Assembly: GCA_003164415.1 (NCBI GenBank)
Contig: PLTK01000090.1
Coordinates: 9,803 to 24,769 of the forward strand
Reading direction: 5' to 3'
Source of the DNA: Methanobacterium sp.
GTDB lineage: Archaea; Methanobacteriota; Methanobacteria; Methanobacteriales; Methanobacteriaceae
DNA: 14,967 nucleotides
Shown: positions 6,574 through 13,860 of the stretch, in pieces
Layout of the letters: each line of letters starts with the position of its first letter
How positions within the stretch are numbered: the stretch's first letter is position 1
Position numbers and translations under genes: made by a program
Notes under the pieces: model-generated
The model's input: the letters and a program-made list of their open reading frames with translations, nothing else
The model's database searches: none
What the model was told of the DNA's origin: nothing

Positions 6574-6587
6574 TATAATTATATAAT
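6574..6587 (-). promoter_or_regulatory. Candidate TATA box for the kinase-like gene
   Basis: On the - strand the element TTATATAATTATAT lies in the 65-base gap after aroB', about 30 bases before the GAGGATG ribosome-binding site. This suggests the kinase-like/thpR pair can be transcribed independently of aroB'. Confidence 0.45.
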
Positions 6588-6598
6588 TCAATTACTAA

Positions 6599-7723
6599 TT
6601 ATTTTTCTATTATTGTCTCTTCAATAGCCATCCCAAAATGTCTGGCACTTTTATCTAAGTATACCATTACTTTATCCCCTATTTTGAGTTCGGCAACAGA
6701 TAATGGATTGCCATTATCTTGTACGAGTCTTATAGTTTCTGCATTTTGGAGAAGTGTTCTGATGGTCACACCCTCATATTCTGCTTCAACCAACATCAAT
6801 GGTCTTTTTTCAATTTTCACACGGCCAACAACTGTGGTTTTGGTATTTCCATCTTTATCAACAGTTAATACTTCATCTCCTGTTTCTATTTCAGAAAGAT
6901 ATCGCGTCTTGTTACCTGGTGTCATTACATAAGCATGTACTGGTCCTGCATTAACTCTAAATGGTCTAGATGCCACATATTCACTTTCTAAGGATTCGCT
7001 GTGAACTAGGAAAAGTCCCTTAGAATATGAACCCACTAGCATACCCTCTCCAACATTCATTATGGAACATGTGTCTACACAGACCCTGTCTCCTGAACCA
7101 ACTGGTTCTACACGCGTGATTGTAGCAGGTACAAGTTCATAGATTTCAGAATCTATGGTTTCAACTAGTTCTGCAATCTTTTTTATTTGTGAAATATTCT
7201 CGGGAACTATAAGAACACCGTCGGTACCATATTCAAGTGTTTCAAGTGCAAGTTTAGCTTCTTCAAAATTATTTACAGCAGCTATAATTTTAACGTCTAC
7301 GCCCTGGAGTTTTGCAATGATATTCTCGAGCGGTATAACAGTCCAATCTTTACCTAGTAACACTAGATAATCTGCTACTTTTCCAAGTATTGATGCTAGT
7401 TCTTCGTGTTTCTTACTGCTAATCTCTACGTAGGCCGCAACTGTTTTACCATTTCTTTTTAAATTTGATACCTTTTCTAAATCCTTTGATTTTGATAGAT
7501 CATCTGGAATTGTGTTGGTTCCATCACCTTCACCATTTCTTCCGACCATGAATATATCTGCATCGTCAGTATCAGACACAAGGTTAAGATTTCCAAGTTT
7601 TTTTATCTTGTCAACATCGGAGAAGTCAACAACATATTCTATTCCAGATTCAAGTGCTGTTGTAATGAACTGCTTCTTTATATCCCATACTTTTCCTTCT
7701 GCCATAATCCATGCAAACTTCAT
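6599..7723 (-). CDS. aroB': 3-dehydroquinate synthase, archaeal type (AroB')
   Basis: In methanogens this enzyme uses NAD+ for oxidative deamination and cyclisation of ADTH to 3-dehydroquinate, replacing the DAHP-dependent AroB of bacteria. The 374-residue length fits the family. Characteristic blocks are the N-terminal MKFAWIMAEGKVWD, GSGDRVCVDTCS at 209-220, GEGMLVGS at 225-232, and RPFRVNAGPVHAY at 253-265, followed by TRYLSEIETGDEVLTVD and a C-terminal beta-rich region. The start is clear: GGAAGG lies a few bases before the ATG at 7723. It lies 146 bases downstream of the enzyme catalysing the preceding step, with a palindrome in that gap that may be an operator. Confidence 0.95.
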   Translation of the reverse strand: MKFAWIMAEGKVWDIKKQFITTALESGIEYVVDFSDVDKIKKLGNLNLVSDTDDADIFMVGRNGEGDGTNTIPDDLSKSKDLEKVSNLKRNGKTVAAYVEISSKKHEELASILGKVADYLVLLGKDWTVIPLENIIAKLQGVDVKIIAAVNNFEEAKLALETLEYGTDGVLIVPENISQIKKIAELVETIDSEIYELVPATITRVEPVGSGDRVCVDTCSIMNVGEGMLVGSYSKGLFLVHSESLESEYVASRPFRVNAGPVHAYVMTPGNKTRYLSEIETGDEVLTVDKDGNTKTTVVGRVKIEKRPLMLVEAEYEGVTIRTLLQNAETIRLVQDNGNPLSVAELKIGDKVMVYLDKSARHFGMAIEETIIEK

Positions 7724-7766
7724 TGATATACCTTCCAGTTAATGAATAATTTATGTAGTAAATATT

Positions 7767-7785
7767 TCAAACTAAAATAGTTTGA
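7767..7785. promoter_or_regulatory. Perfect 8-bp-arm palindrome upstream of aroB'
   Basis: TCAAACTA (7767-7774) and TAGTTTGA (7778-7785) are exact reverse complements around AAA. The element lies 44-62 bases before the aroB' ATG, just upstream of TATA-like sequences on the - strand (AAATATTTA, ATAAATTAT). The half-site, extended to ATAGTTTGAT (7777-7786), recurs exactly on the - strand at 9250-9241, next to the TATA box of the methyltransferase-aroA' pair. This suggests one regulator for the aromatic genes, but it is inference. Confidence 0.5.
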
Positions 7786-7869
7786 TAGAATCATCTAAAA
7801 CGTTCCATTTTTAACTATTAACGCACGAAACATATTGTTTGGTTTGTAATGTGCTGCGAATATATTTAT

Positions 7870-8670
7870 TTAAGATGTGCCGTTAAGGATATTGAGTGCC
7901 TCTTCCACATCTATGTTATCATGTACTATCCCTGCTATTGCCTGGGTTGTTTTTCTTGGTGATGGTGCCTGGAATATATTCCTTCCAATTGCAACACCAG
8001 CTCCACCAACGTCAACAGAATTTTTAACCATTTCAAGCAGTTCTCTGTCGGTTTCAACCATTGGTCCGCCTGCTATTACAACTGGTACTGGACATCCGTC
8101 AACAACTTCTTTGAAAGTGTTTGGATCTCCTGTGTAGTTAGTCTTGATAATATCTGCACCTAATTCTGCACCGGCTCTTGCAGCAAGTTTTACAACATCC
8201 ACAGAATGTTCACTTGTGATCTTCTTACCTCTTGGATACATCATAGCTATTAATGGCATTCCCCATTCATCACATGTTTCGGATATTATACCAAGCTGTG
8301 AAAGCATTTCTGGTTCCTTTTCTGATCCTATATTTACGTGTACCGATACAGCATCGGCACCTAATTTAAGTGCCTTTTCAACTGTTGTAACAAGAACTTT
8401 ATGATCTGGATCTGGTCCAAGATTAGTACTTGCTGAAAGGTGTATTATAAGACCTATGTCACTTCCGTATCCTCTATGGCCTTTTCCTACCATACCTTTA
8501 TGTTCAATTACTGCGTTAGCTCCACCACTTGCTACTTCGTCAATTGCTGCGGCCATATCTGTAATACCTGCAACTGGTCCAACTGAAACACCATGATCCA
8601 TTGGAACTATGACACATCTTCCTGTTTTCCTGTTTAATATCCTTTCAATCCTGATCCTTTTGCCTATCAT
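7870..8670 (-). CDS. aroA': 2-amino-3,7-dideoxy-D-threo-hept-6-ulosonate (ADTH) synthase
   Basis: This class I aldolase-type enzyme makes ADTH from L-aspartate semialdehyde and 6-deoxy-5-ketofructose-1-phosphate, the first step of the methanogen route to 3-dehydroquinate. The 266-residue protein has the TIM-barrel motifs of the family: VPMDHGVSVGP with Asp25, MMYPRGKK with Tyr145, and IIKTNYTGDP with Lys176 as the likely Schiff-base lysine, then VVIAGGP and VGGAGVAIGRNIFQ near the C-terminus. A very strong GGAGGGTG site precedes the ATG at 8670 and overlaps the TAG stop of the methyltransferase gene, 11 bases away. The two genes therefore form one unit. The product passes to AroB', encoded next. 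Confidence 0.95.
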   Translation of the reverse strand: MIGKRIRIERILNRKTGRCVIVPMDHGVSVGPVAGITDMAAAIDEVASGGANAVIEHKGMVGKGHRGYGSDIGLIIHLSASTNLGPDPDHKVLVTTVEKALKLGADAVSVHVNIGSEKEPEMLSQLGIISETCDEWGMPLIAMMYPRGKKITSEHSVDVVKLAARAGAELGADIIKTNYTGDPNTFKEVVDGCPVPVVIAGGPMVETDRELLEMVKNSVDVGGAGVAIGRNIFQAPSPRKTTQAIAGIVHDNIDVEEALNILNGTS

Positions 8671-8681
8671 AAAACACCCTC

Positions 8682-9221
8682 CTAGTTTATTTTAGAAGAC
8701 CAAAGTTTGAATTCCTTCAACCTTGGTGGTATTCCATCGTTTCCAGACGATTCAAGCCATCCCATTTCGGATTTTACCAGCTCGTCTGTTGAAGCTGAAT
8801 GTATAAAATCTAAAAGTCCTCTATTTCTTATTATAGTGACACGAGGTTTTAAAGTTGATGACCATATAAAAAATACCTTGAATGTTGTGTCCGGATGGTA
8901 TCCACCACCAAGATCAACCGATAAAACATCGCATCTTCCAATTTCTTTAATTTTTTTAGCCACATCCTCTAGTACTTTATGAAGCCTGACATCTGCTTTT
9001 ATAAATTCAACACTAGAATAGTCATCTGTAACTAATTTCATAGCATTAACAGATTCTGGACTATTATCTAGTGATATGATTCTACCGTCTGGTGAAAGAT
9101 TATGTATGATTCTAGTTGAATTACCTACATGGCATCCAAGCTCTACCACTACATCATCTTTCTTAATAATATCTCTTAAAACTTGCCTATAAACTTTGAT
9201 ATCATATACAACTTTTATCAT
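8682..9221 (-). CDS. Small class I SAM-dependent methyltransferase, substrate unknown
   Basis: The 179-residue protein has a Rossmann methyltransferase core: motif I VVVELGCHVGNST (24-36) in place of the common ExGxGxG, the acidic end of strand 2 in IISLDNS (Asp52), FIKADV, and SVDLGGGYHPDTTF as the motif IV region. The C-terminal part (TLKPRVTIIRNRGLLDFI) reads as strands 5-6. I cannot name its substrate; it might act on RNA, a small molecule or a cofactor precursor. It is coupled to aroA' (11-base gap, ribosome-binding site on its stop codon), but no methylation step is known in that part of the aromatic pathway. The ATG at 9221 has no good Shine-Dalgarno and sits about 30 bases from a strong TATA box, so the mRNA is probably nearly leaderless. 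Confidence 0.75.
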   Translation of the reverse strand: MIKVVYDIKVYRQVLRDIIKKDDVVVELGCHVGNSTRIIHNLSPDGRIISLDNSPESVNAMKLVTDDYSSVEFIKADVRLHKVLEDVAKKIKEIGRCDVLSVDLGGGYHPDTTFKVFFIWSSTLKPRVTIIRNRGLLDFIHSASTDELVKSEMGWLESSGNDGIPPRLKEFKLWSSKIN

Positions 9222-9250
9222 GATTTAAACCAAAAATTTTATCAAACTAT

Positions 9251-9260
9251 CTTTTATAAG
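9251..9260 (-). promoter_or_regulatory. TATA box of the methyltransferase-aroA' transcript
   Basis: On the - strand CTTATAAAAG is a near-consensus archaeal TATA element, preceded by an A-rich BRE-like stretch. It starts 39 bases and ends 30 bases before the ATG at 9221, so transcription starting about 25 bases downstream gives a leader of only a few bases. Immediately downstream lies ATAGTTTGAT (9250-9241), the motif shared with the aroB' palindrome. Confidence 0.6.
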
Positions 9261-9302
9261 TTTAACACATCTCATTAAATCTTGATAATTTATAATTAAA
9301 TG

Positions 9303-9324
9303 ATAATATAAAAAATTATATTAT
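9303..9324 (-). terminator. Hairpin and T-run after the DUF998 gene
   Basis: ATAATATAA (9303-9311) and TTATATTAT (9316-9324) are exact reverse complements around AAAA, a 9-bp all-AT stem. On the - strand its centre reads as a run of six T residues. It lies 40-60 bases beyond the stop codon of the DUF998 gene, a suitable place for transcript ending. Confidence 0.45.
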
Positions 9325-9363
9325 TCGTTTTATTTTTACCAAAGATTATGATTTAACCCCATT

Positions 9364-9990
9364 TCATTTTTGTGTTAATTTATAGAGTTTTATACCGGTT
9401 ATTCCTACCCATGCCCATGATACTATAAGGAATGCTCGTTGTGATAGTCCTGGATAAATCCCATACAAAATTGCAATCTTAAGGACGATTACAAGTATGA
9501 TGGATATTAATCCGCTTATTAATGAATAGCTTGCATATCTGCCCCATACATTACTGTCTCTATTTTTTAAACCTTGCCAGATGAGTAATTGTGCAGCTAT
9601 GATGGCGACAAATGCTGTTGCGCTCACAATATTATGGGGATTTGCAGATAGGTAACTTTCAGGGAAAATTCCGGCTAACCCAACACCAACAGCAAATAAT
9701 ATTACCATCCAAACTCCAGCTTTTAAGGATCTTCCCATTGGGGTTGGTAGTGCATTTCTAAGACCTAATGCAAATATTATGGTCAAAATTCCGAATACTA
9801 TAAAATTAATATTTTGAAGTATTGCTAGATGACCAACACCCAGGTCACTTACAAAATTGTTGTACTGACTGTAACCCGGTCTTAATAAACTCTCAACAAT
9901 AACCATAACCCAGAATATTATCGGGGCAAAAATACCACAAATAGCATAAAATCGTTGTTTATTCATATTACCACCATCATCATTAACCAT
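9364..9990 (-). CDS. DUF998-type integral membrane protein
   Basis: The 208-residue protein has six hydrophobic segments at about 14-36, 55-77, 87-107, 118-140, 150-172 and 180-202. Family-like features are ICGIFAPIIFWVMVIVESLL then RPGYSQYNNFVSDLGVG in the first loop, and FPESYLSANPHN between segments 3 and 4; these match the DUF998 family of unknown function. The ATG at 9990 lies 7 bases after GAGGTG (9998-10003), better than the TTG at 9993. A second site (GGTGG before the ATG at 9966) would give a slightly shorter product starting MNKQRF. The gene lies next to the decayed hydrolase, in the same direction, with no intact partner. Confidence 0.8.
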   Translation of the reverse strand: MVNDDGGNMNKQRFYAICGIFAPIIFWVMVIVESLLRPGYSQYNNFVSDLGVGHLAILQNINFIVFGILTIIFALGLRNALPTPMGRSLKAGVWMVILFAVGVGLAGIFPESYLSANPHNIVSATAFVAIIAAQLLIWQGLKNRDSNVWGRYASYSLISGLISIILVIVLKIAILYGIYPGLSQRAFLIVSWAWVGITGIKLYKLTQK

Positions 9991-10030
9991 CAAATCACAC
10001 CTCGTTGTTGATAGAAATTATATTCCTTCA

Positions 10031-10644
10031 CTAACAATCGAATTTCAAATAAATATTATTGTAATTATTATTCAAAGAATTTATTAATAATCTGAAAATA
10101 CTAACCAATAAAAATCTTGTTAAATCCGTTATATACATAGTTACACGAAAATAGGTTCCAAAATCCTTCAGCATGGTAACAGTTGCATCCGTGAGTTTTC
10201 CTTCAGAAATTTCCAAGCCAAAACGTGTCATGAATGATAATATTCCATTATGGAATTGTTAACATCTAATGGGGGTTCGTATAATGCGGTTTTTTTTATT
10301 GAAGGTAATTCTAGTGCACATTCCAATAGGATAAAAGCACCAGAGCTCAGTCCAAATAAATTTCGTGCATCGGTTTTTTTTTATAATTGCATCTATATCT
10401 TCAAATTCCTTTTGCATGGAGTAATCTTCACCAAATGGCCCACTCAAACCGCTTCCACGATGATCAGGAATATATACTGTATAATTATTCGCAAGTTCAC
10501 TTCCCAAAAGTCATAAAATGCTGAAGCATTGGCACCTCCATGTATTAATATAACACCGGGATGGCTGCCCATAATCCGATATCCTGTAACAGTACTGTCG
10601 TTAGAAATTACAGAATTAATATTATATTCATGAGTTTTAGACAT
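10031..10644 (-). pseudogene. Alpha/beta hydrolase pseudogene with three frameshifts
   Basis: Joining frames on the - strand rebuilds one hydrolase: MSKTHEYNINSVISNDSTV, then VILIHGGANASAFYDF (oxyanion-hole HGG), a shift near 10506, GSELANNYTVYIPDHRGSGLSGPF (DHRGSG typical of the fold), a shift in an A9 run at 10374-10382, DARNLFGLSSGAFILLECAL (nucleophile elbow GLSSG with the catalytic Ser), KTALYEPPL, a shift near 10230, and MTRFGLEISEGKLTDATVTML. The first and third blocks share a frame, as do the second and fourth. The pattern is one base lost, one A gained (nine where eight restore the reading) and one base lost. No convincing catalytic His block is seen, so the 3' end may also be lost; the last 30 or so codons before the stop at 10031 are unrecognisable. 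A TATA-like element and a weak GAGA site remain upstream. Confidence 0.9.
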
Positions 10645-10658
10645 AATGATTCTCTCAT

Positions 10659-10669
10659 TTTATATATAT
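10659..10669 (-). promoter_or_regulatory. Relic TATA box of the hydrolase pseudogene
   Basis: On the - strand AATATATATAA lies 15-25 bases before the pseudogene's ATG at 10644, with GAGA between. It suggests that the promoter has outlived the reading frame. AT-richness lowers the weight of this match. Confidence 0.35.
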
Positions 10670-10879
10670 TAAATAACATCTATGATTTTATTAATTTTAT
10701 ATTGAATATTTTTTTATTATGTAACGTAATCTGTCCAGTATTCCTTATATTAATTATGTAAACAATATATCTTTAATTTAAACCTTGAATCAGCTTTTTG
10801 GTGATTTTAAAGTGGTTGAATAAAAAATATAACTATAATTGTATTATGATTGCAATTTCACAAAATAGGTTTACATTTT

Positions 10880-10886
10880 AAAAAAA
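10880..10886 (-). terminator. T-run after the HI0933-type flavoprotein gene
   Basis: The - strand has seven T residues here, 31 bases beyond the stop codon at 10918. The remaining gap, 10645-10879, is AT-rich and shows no further gene or remnant apart from the pseudogene promoter. Confidence 0.4.
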
Positions 10887-10917
10887 GAAATGAATTTACT
10901 ATTTTAAAAATAAGTAT

Positions 10918-12165
10918 TTACGACAGTAAACCCGCAAGATATCCTGTTGAAAATGCTTGTTGAAGATTGTATCCACCACTAGGGGCACATCCCTGTATGA
11001 TTTCACCAGCAAAATACATGCCATCTACAACCTTGGATTCCATACTATTGGCTTTTATATAATCTCTTGAAACTCCACCACACGTAACAATAGCTTTATC
11101 TATGGGTAAATGTCCATTAACTGTAAGTGGGAATGCTTTTAACAGGTTTATAATAGAATTTCTTTCTTTCTTATTTATTTGATTCATCTTCTTCTTAGGA
11201 TCTGTCTCGGCTAGTTTTAAAAGTACAGGTATCATTCTGTTAGGCACAAAAAGTTTCAAATAGTTCTTAACATCAACCTTTCCATGTGTCTCAAAAGCCT
11301 CTAACATAGTACTTTGAAGTTCTTCCATTGTAAGTGACGGTTTAAGATCAAGATATACAGTTATATACTGATTATCTTCGAGTAATGAAATAATTTTTGC
11401 ACTGTTATCAAGTATTAAAGGTCCAGAAATACCATAATGAGTGAAAAGAAGATTTGCACCTTCAAACACCATTTTAGGATTTCTTATAATCAGACGAACA
11501 TATTCGAGTGTAATTCCCTGTAAACCCTTAATCCAAGATTCTTTAACTTTTAATGGTACAATACCTGGTTGTATTGGAGTTACACCATGCTCTGTATCGA
11601 GGGCAATCCTGAAACCATCTCCTGTTGATCCGGTCTCTGTATACGATGCACCGCCTGTAGCAAGGATAACCTTTCTAGCAACAATAACAGTGTTATAGGC
11701 AAAATTCAACTTAAAAATACCCTTTCCCTTAGATGGTATCTTAATACTTTGAAGTCTAGCATTATAAATAATTTTAACGCCGTTTTTCTTCATTGATGTA
11801 TCTAAAATTTTTAGGATAGATTTTGAATCGTCTGTAACTGGAAAAACCCTGCCACCATCTTCTACTTTGAATTCTAAACCTCTGTTTTCGAAAAATTCCG
11901 TGAGATCGTTGTTTGATAAACTTGAAAAAGCAGATCTAAAGAATGAACCTCGATGTCCAAATTTATCCAATAACTCTTTCATAGATGCAGTATTAGTTAA
12001 GTTACATCTTCCATTACCTGTAAGGAGAAGTTTTTGACCAGCAGATGAGTTTCTCTCGATGAGGATCACTTTGTGTCCGTTTGATGATGCTGTTATTGCA
12101 GCCATCATTCCAGCAGGTCCTGCACCAATCACTGCAACGTCATACATATCACTATTGTTGTTCAT
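10918..12165 (-). CDS. HI0933-type (BaiN/RdsA-like) FAD-dependent oxidoreductase
   Basis: The 415-residue length is typical for this flavoprotein family. The N-terminus has the dinucleotide-binding motif VIGAGPAGMMAA (12-23) with Glu37 at the end of the second strand, followed by the family signature LLLTGNGRCNLTN (46-58). Further blocks are ATGGASYTETGSTGDG, HYGISGP, CGGVSRDYI, and the C-terminal YFAGEIIQGCAPSGGYNLQQAF (from about 383) that closes the FAD site. The physiological substrate of most members is not known. An ATG at residue 7 (MYDVAVIG) is an alternative start; AGGA lies about 11 bases before the chosen ATG. The gene is flanked by T-runs on both sides, so it is probably transcribed alone. 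Confidence 0.9.
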   Translation of the reverse strand: MNNNSDMYDVAVIGAGPAGMMAAITASSNGHKVILIERNSSAGQKLLLTGNGRCNLTNTASMKELLDKFGHRGSFFRSAFSSLSNNDLTEFFENRGLEFKVEDGGRVFPVTDDSKSILKILDTSMKKNGVKIIYNARLQSIKIPSKGKGIFKLNFAYNTVIVARKVILATGGASYTETGSTGDGFRIALDTEHGVTPIQPGIVPLKVKESWIKGLQGITLEYVRLIIRNPKMVFEGANLLFTHYGISGPLILDNSAKIISLLEDNQYITVYLDLKPSLTMEELQSTMLEAFETHGKVDVKNYLKLFVPNRMIPVLLKLAETDPKKKMNQINKKERNSIINLLKAFPLTVNGHLPIDKAIVTCGGVSRDYIKANSMESKVVDGMYFAGEIIQGCAPSGGYNLQQAFSTGYLAGLLS

Positions 12166-12259
12166 AATCTAGGGTTCCTGTCTTATTTTTATATTTTATA
12201 TTATTTTTATTTGTAATCGAAATTTTTTTAGAATATAATAGTTGAGTTGAATAATTAAT

Positions 12260-12269
12260 AAAAAAAAAA
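12260..12269 (-). terminator. T10 run after aspS
   Basis: The - strand has ten T residues 11 bases beyond the aspS stop codon, the strongest T-run in the window and a typical archaeal transcript end. The gap to the flavoprotein start also contains TATA-like sequence at 12183-12205 on the - strand that could serve that gene. Confidence 0.6.
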
Positions 12270-12279
12270 TTAAAGAAAT

Positions 12280-13599
12280 TTAAGGTGTAAGTCTCCTTCT
12301 ATCCCTTGGGAAGAGAACTGTTTCCCTTATATTATTTAAACCTGTCATGGTCATTGTGAACCTTTCAGCACCAACACCCCAACCTGCATGTGGGGGCATT
12401 CCATATTCAAATGCAGCTAAATATCTGTTGAATGAATCCGGATTAAGACCCTGTTTTTTTATCTTTTCAACCAGTAAATCATGGTCATGTACCCTCATAG
12501 CACCAGAGGATATTTCAAGGTCCTTATACATCAGATCAAATGCACAGCTTTTTAATGGATTTTCTTGGTTAGGCATTACATAAAATGGTTTTATAGCTGT
12601 TGGCCATCCGGTTATGAAATAATATCCTTCCATCATTTCCCCCATAGCTTTTTCTGCAGCTCTGGACATGTCTTCACCATGTTCCATGTGTACACCCTTA
12701 GCATTGACCATATCTACCATTTCATCGTATTCTATTCTTGGAAATGGTGTTTTAGGTACTTGGAGTTCAAATTTTAGAGTGTCAAGATCGTCCTGACAAT
12801 ATTTTTTAACCTGTGTAACTGCATCTACAACCATTCTTTCAAGTAGATCCATTGCATCAACATCATCTGTGAATGCTGTTTCAACATCGATAGATGTGAC
12901 TTCATTTAGATGGCGGAGTGTGTCGTGTTCTTCTGCTCTGAATATTGGTGCAATTTCATATACATTGTCAAATCCTGATGCCATCATCATTTGTTTGTAC
13001 AGTTGTGGGCTCTGTCCCAGAAAAGCTTCCCTTTCGAAGTATGTGATTGGAAATAGTTCTGTTCCACCTTCTGTAGCTGATGCACCTATTTTAGGGGTGT
13101 TTATCTCGGTATAATCCTGGCTTTCAAGGAAATTTCGTACAGAATGTAGCATCCTACTTTTTATCTTAAAAATTGCACTTACACTATGTTTTCTAAGATC
13201 TATAAATCTAGAATCGAGTCTTGTATCAATTTCAGCATGTGTCTTCTCTGTTGTGTCCAGTGGTAGTGGTAATTTAGATTCGCTTAGAAGTTTGAGTTCG
13301 ATTGGTATGATCTCCACACCACCAGGCGCTTTACCTGATTCCTGTACCTTACCTTTGACAACTATAACAGATTCCTTTTTAAGTTTCCTTAATTCTTCAA
13401 AGAGCTCTGGTGAGATCTTCTTTGAAGGGGCTGTAATTTGGGCTACTCCATCCCTGTCTCTTAAAAGTACGAAGATAATTCCTCCAAGGTCTCTCATCTC
13501 ATGGATCCATCCCATAAGAACAACTTCATCTTCTTTCATATCTGGTTTTATCTGTTTTGAGTAATGGGTTCTTCTGCAGTTTTCTAATGAATCTGTCAA
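12280..13599 (-). CDS. aspS: Aspartyl-tRNA synthetase, archaeal, likely non-discriminating (Asp/Asn)
   Basis: The 439-residue class IIb synthetase has an N-terminal OB-fold anticodon-binding domain (about 1-105) and a catalytic domain with TEGGTELFP (176-184), QSPQLYKQ, motif 2 FRAEE...HLNE (220-233), and motif 3 GWGVGAER (406-413); it ends PRDRRRLTP. His33 in GWIHEMRDLGG and Pro92 in KAPGGVE align with Trp26 and Lys85 of the Thermococcus kodakarensis enzyme. From memory, changing those to His and Pro relaxes specificity towards tRNA-Asn, so this enzyme should also form Asp-tRNA-Asn for an amidotransferase. The start is a TTG at 13599-13597 with GAGGTGAA (13605-13612) about 6 bases upstream. 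No gene adjoins within 260 bases upstream. Confidence 0.95.
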   Translation of the reverse strand: MTDSLENCRRTHYSKQIKPDMKEDEVVLMGWIHEMRDLGGIIFVLLRDRDGVAQITAPSKKISPELFEELRKLKKESVIVVKGKVQESGKAPGGVEIIPIELKLLSESKLPLPLDTTEKTHAEIDTRLDSRFIDLRKHSVSAIFKIKSRMLHSVRNFLESQDYTEINTPKIGASATEGGTELFPITYFEREAFLGQSPQLYKQMMMASGFDNVYEIAPIFRAEEHDTLRHLNEVTSIDVETAFTDDVDAMDLLERMVVDAVTQVKKYCQDDLDTLKFELQVPKTPFPRIEYDEMVDMVNAKGVHMEHGEDMSRAAEKAMGEMMEGYYFITGWPTAIKPFYVMPNQENPLKSCAFDLMYKDLEISSGAMRVHDHDLLVEKIKKQGLNPDSFNRYLAAFEYGMPPHAGWGVGAERFTMTMTGLNNIRETVLFPRDRRRLTP

Positions 13600-13605
13600 T
13601 GTTAT

Positions 13606-13612
13606 TCACCTC
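13606..13612 (-). promoter_or_regulatory. Ribosome-binding site that fixes the TTG start of aspS
   Basis: On the - strand GAGGTGA lies six bases before the TTG at 13599-13597. There is no ATG in frame near the family's usual N-terminus (the next conserved block is CRRTHYS at 8-14), so the TTG is the only reasonable start. Confidence 0.8.
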
Positions 13613-13799
13613 TAAAATTATAAAAAGCCTAAAATTAGCTTCTAAAATATTTATTATTTAAGTACTGTTTTATATCTTGATTTAATGAGTAAAAATTCAG
13701 TTATACAAACATCGGTATGATAATATTTCGGATATATGTATATTATACTTTGGGAAACACATCGATCTAAGCGGGTATGAATATAGATTATATTTTTAG

Positions 13800-13829
13800 A
13801 TGTATAATAAATTCTTTAATGTATAATAA
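13800..13829. repeat. Direct repeat of ATGTATAATAA in the aspS-hisD gap
   Basis: The 11-base sequence occurs at 13800-13810 and 13819-13829, 19 bases apart. A related inverted element, ATGTATATTATAC, lies at about 13738-13750. The rest of the 261-base gap (13600-13860) has only the aspS promoter region and no gene that I can see. All elements are AT-only or nearly so, so chance is a real possibility. Confidence 0.4.
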
Positions 13830-13860
13830 CAGCATTTCAATATTAAAAATATTAATGTAA

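Noticed and set aside
7810..7862. Imperfect hairpin after aroA' (CGCA-ACAT pairing with ATGT-TGCG)
   Set aside because: Two 4-bp stems split by an unequal internal loop, with a 15-base loop, are too weak to call a terminator or small RNA without comparative support.
10250..10516. + strand frame across the hydrolase pseudogene
   Set aside because: The opposite strand carries clear alpha/beta hydrolase blocks here; the + frame has no recognisable content and no good start signals.
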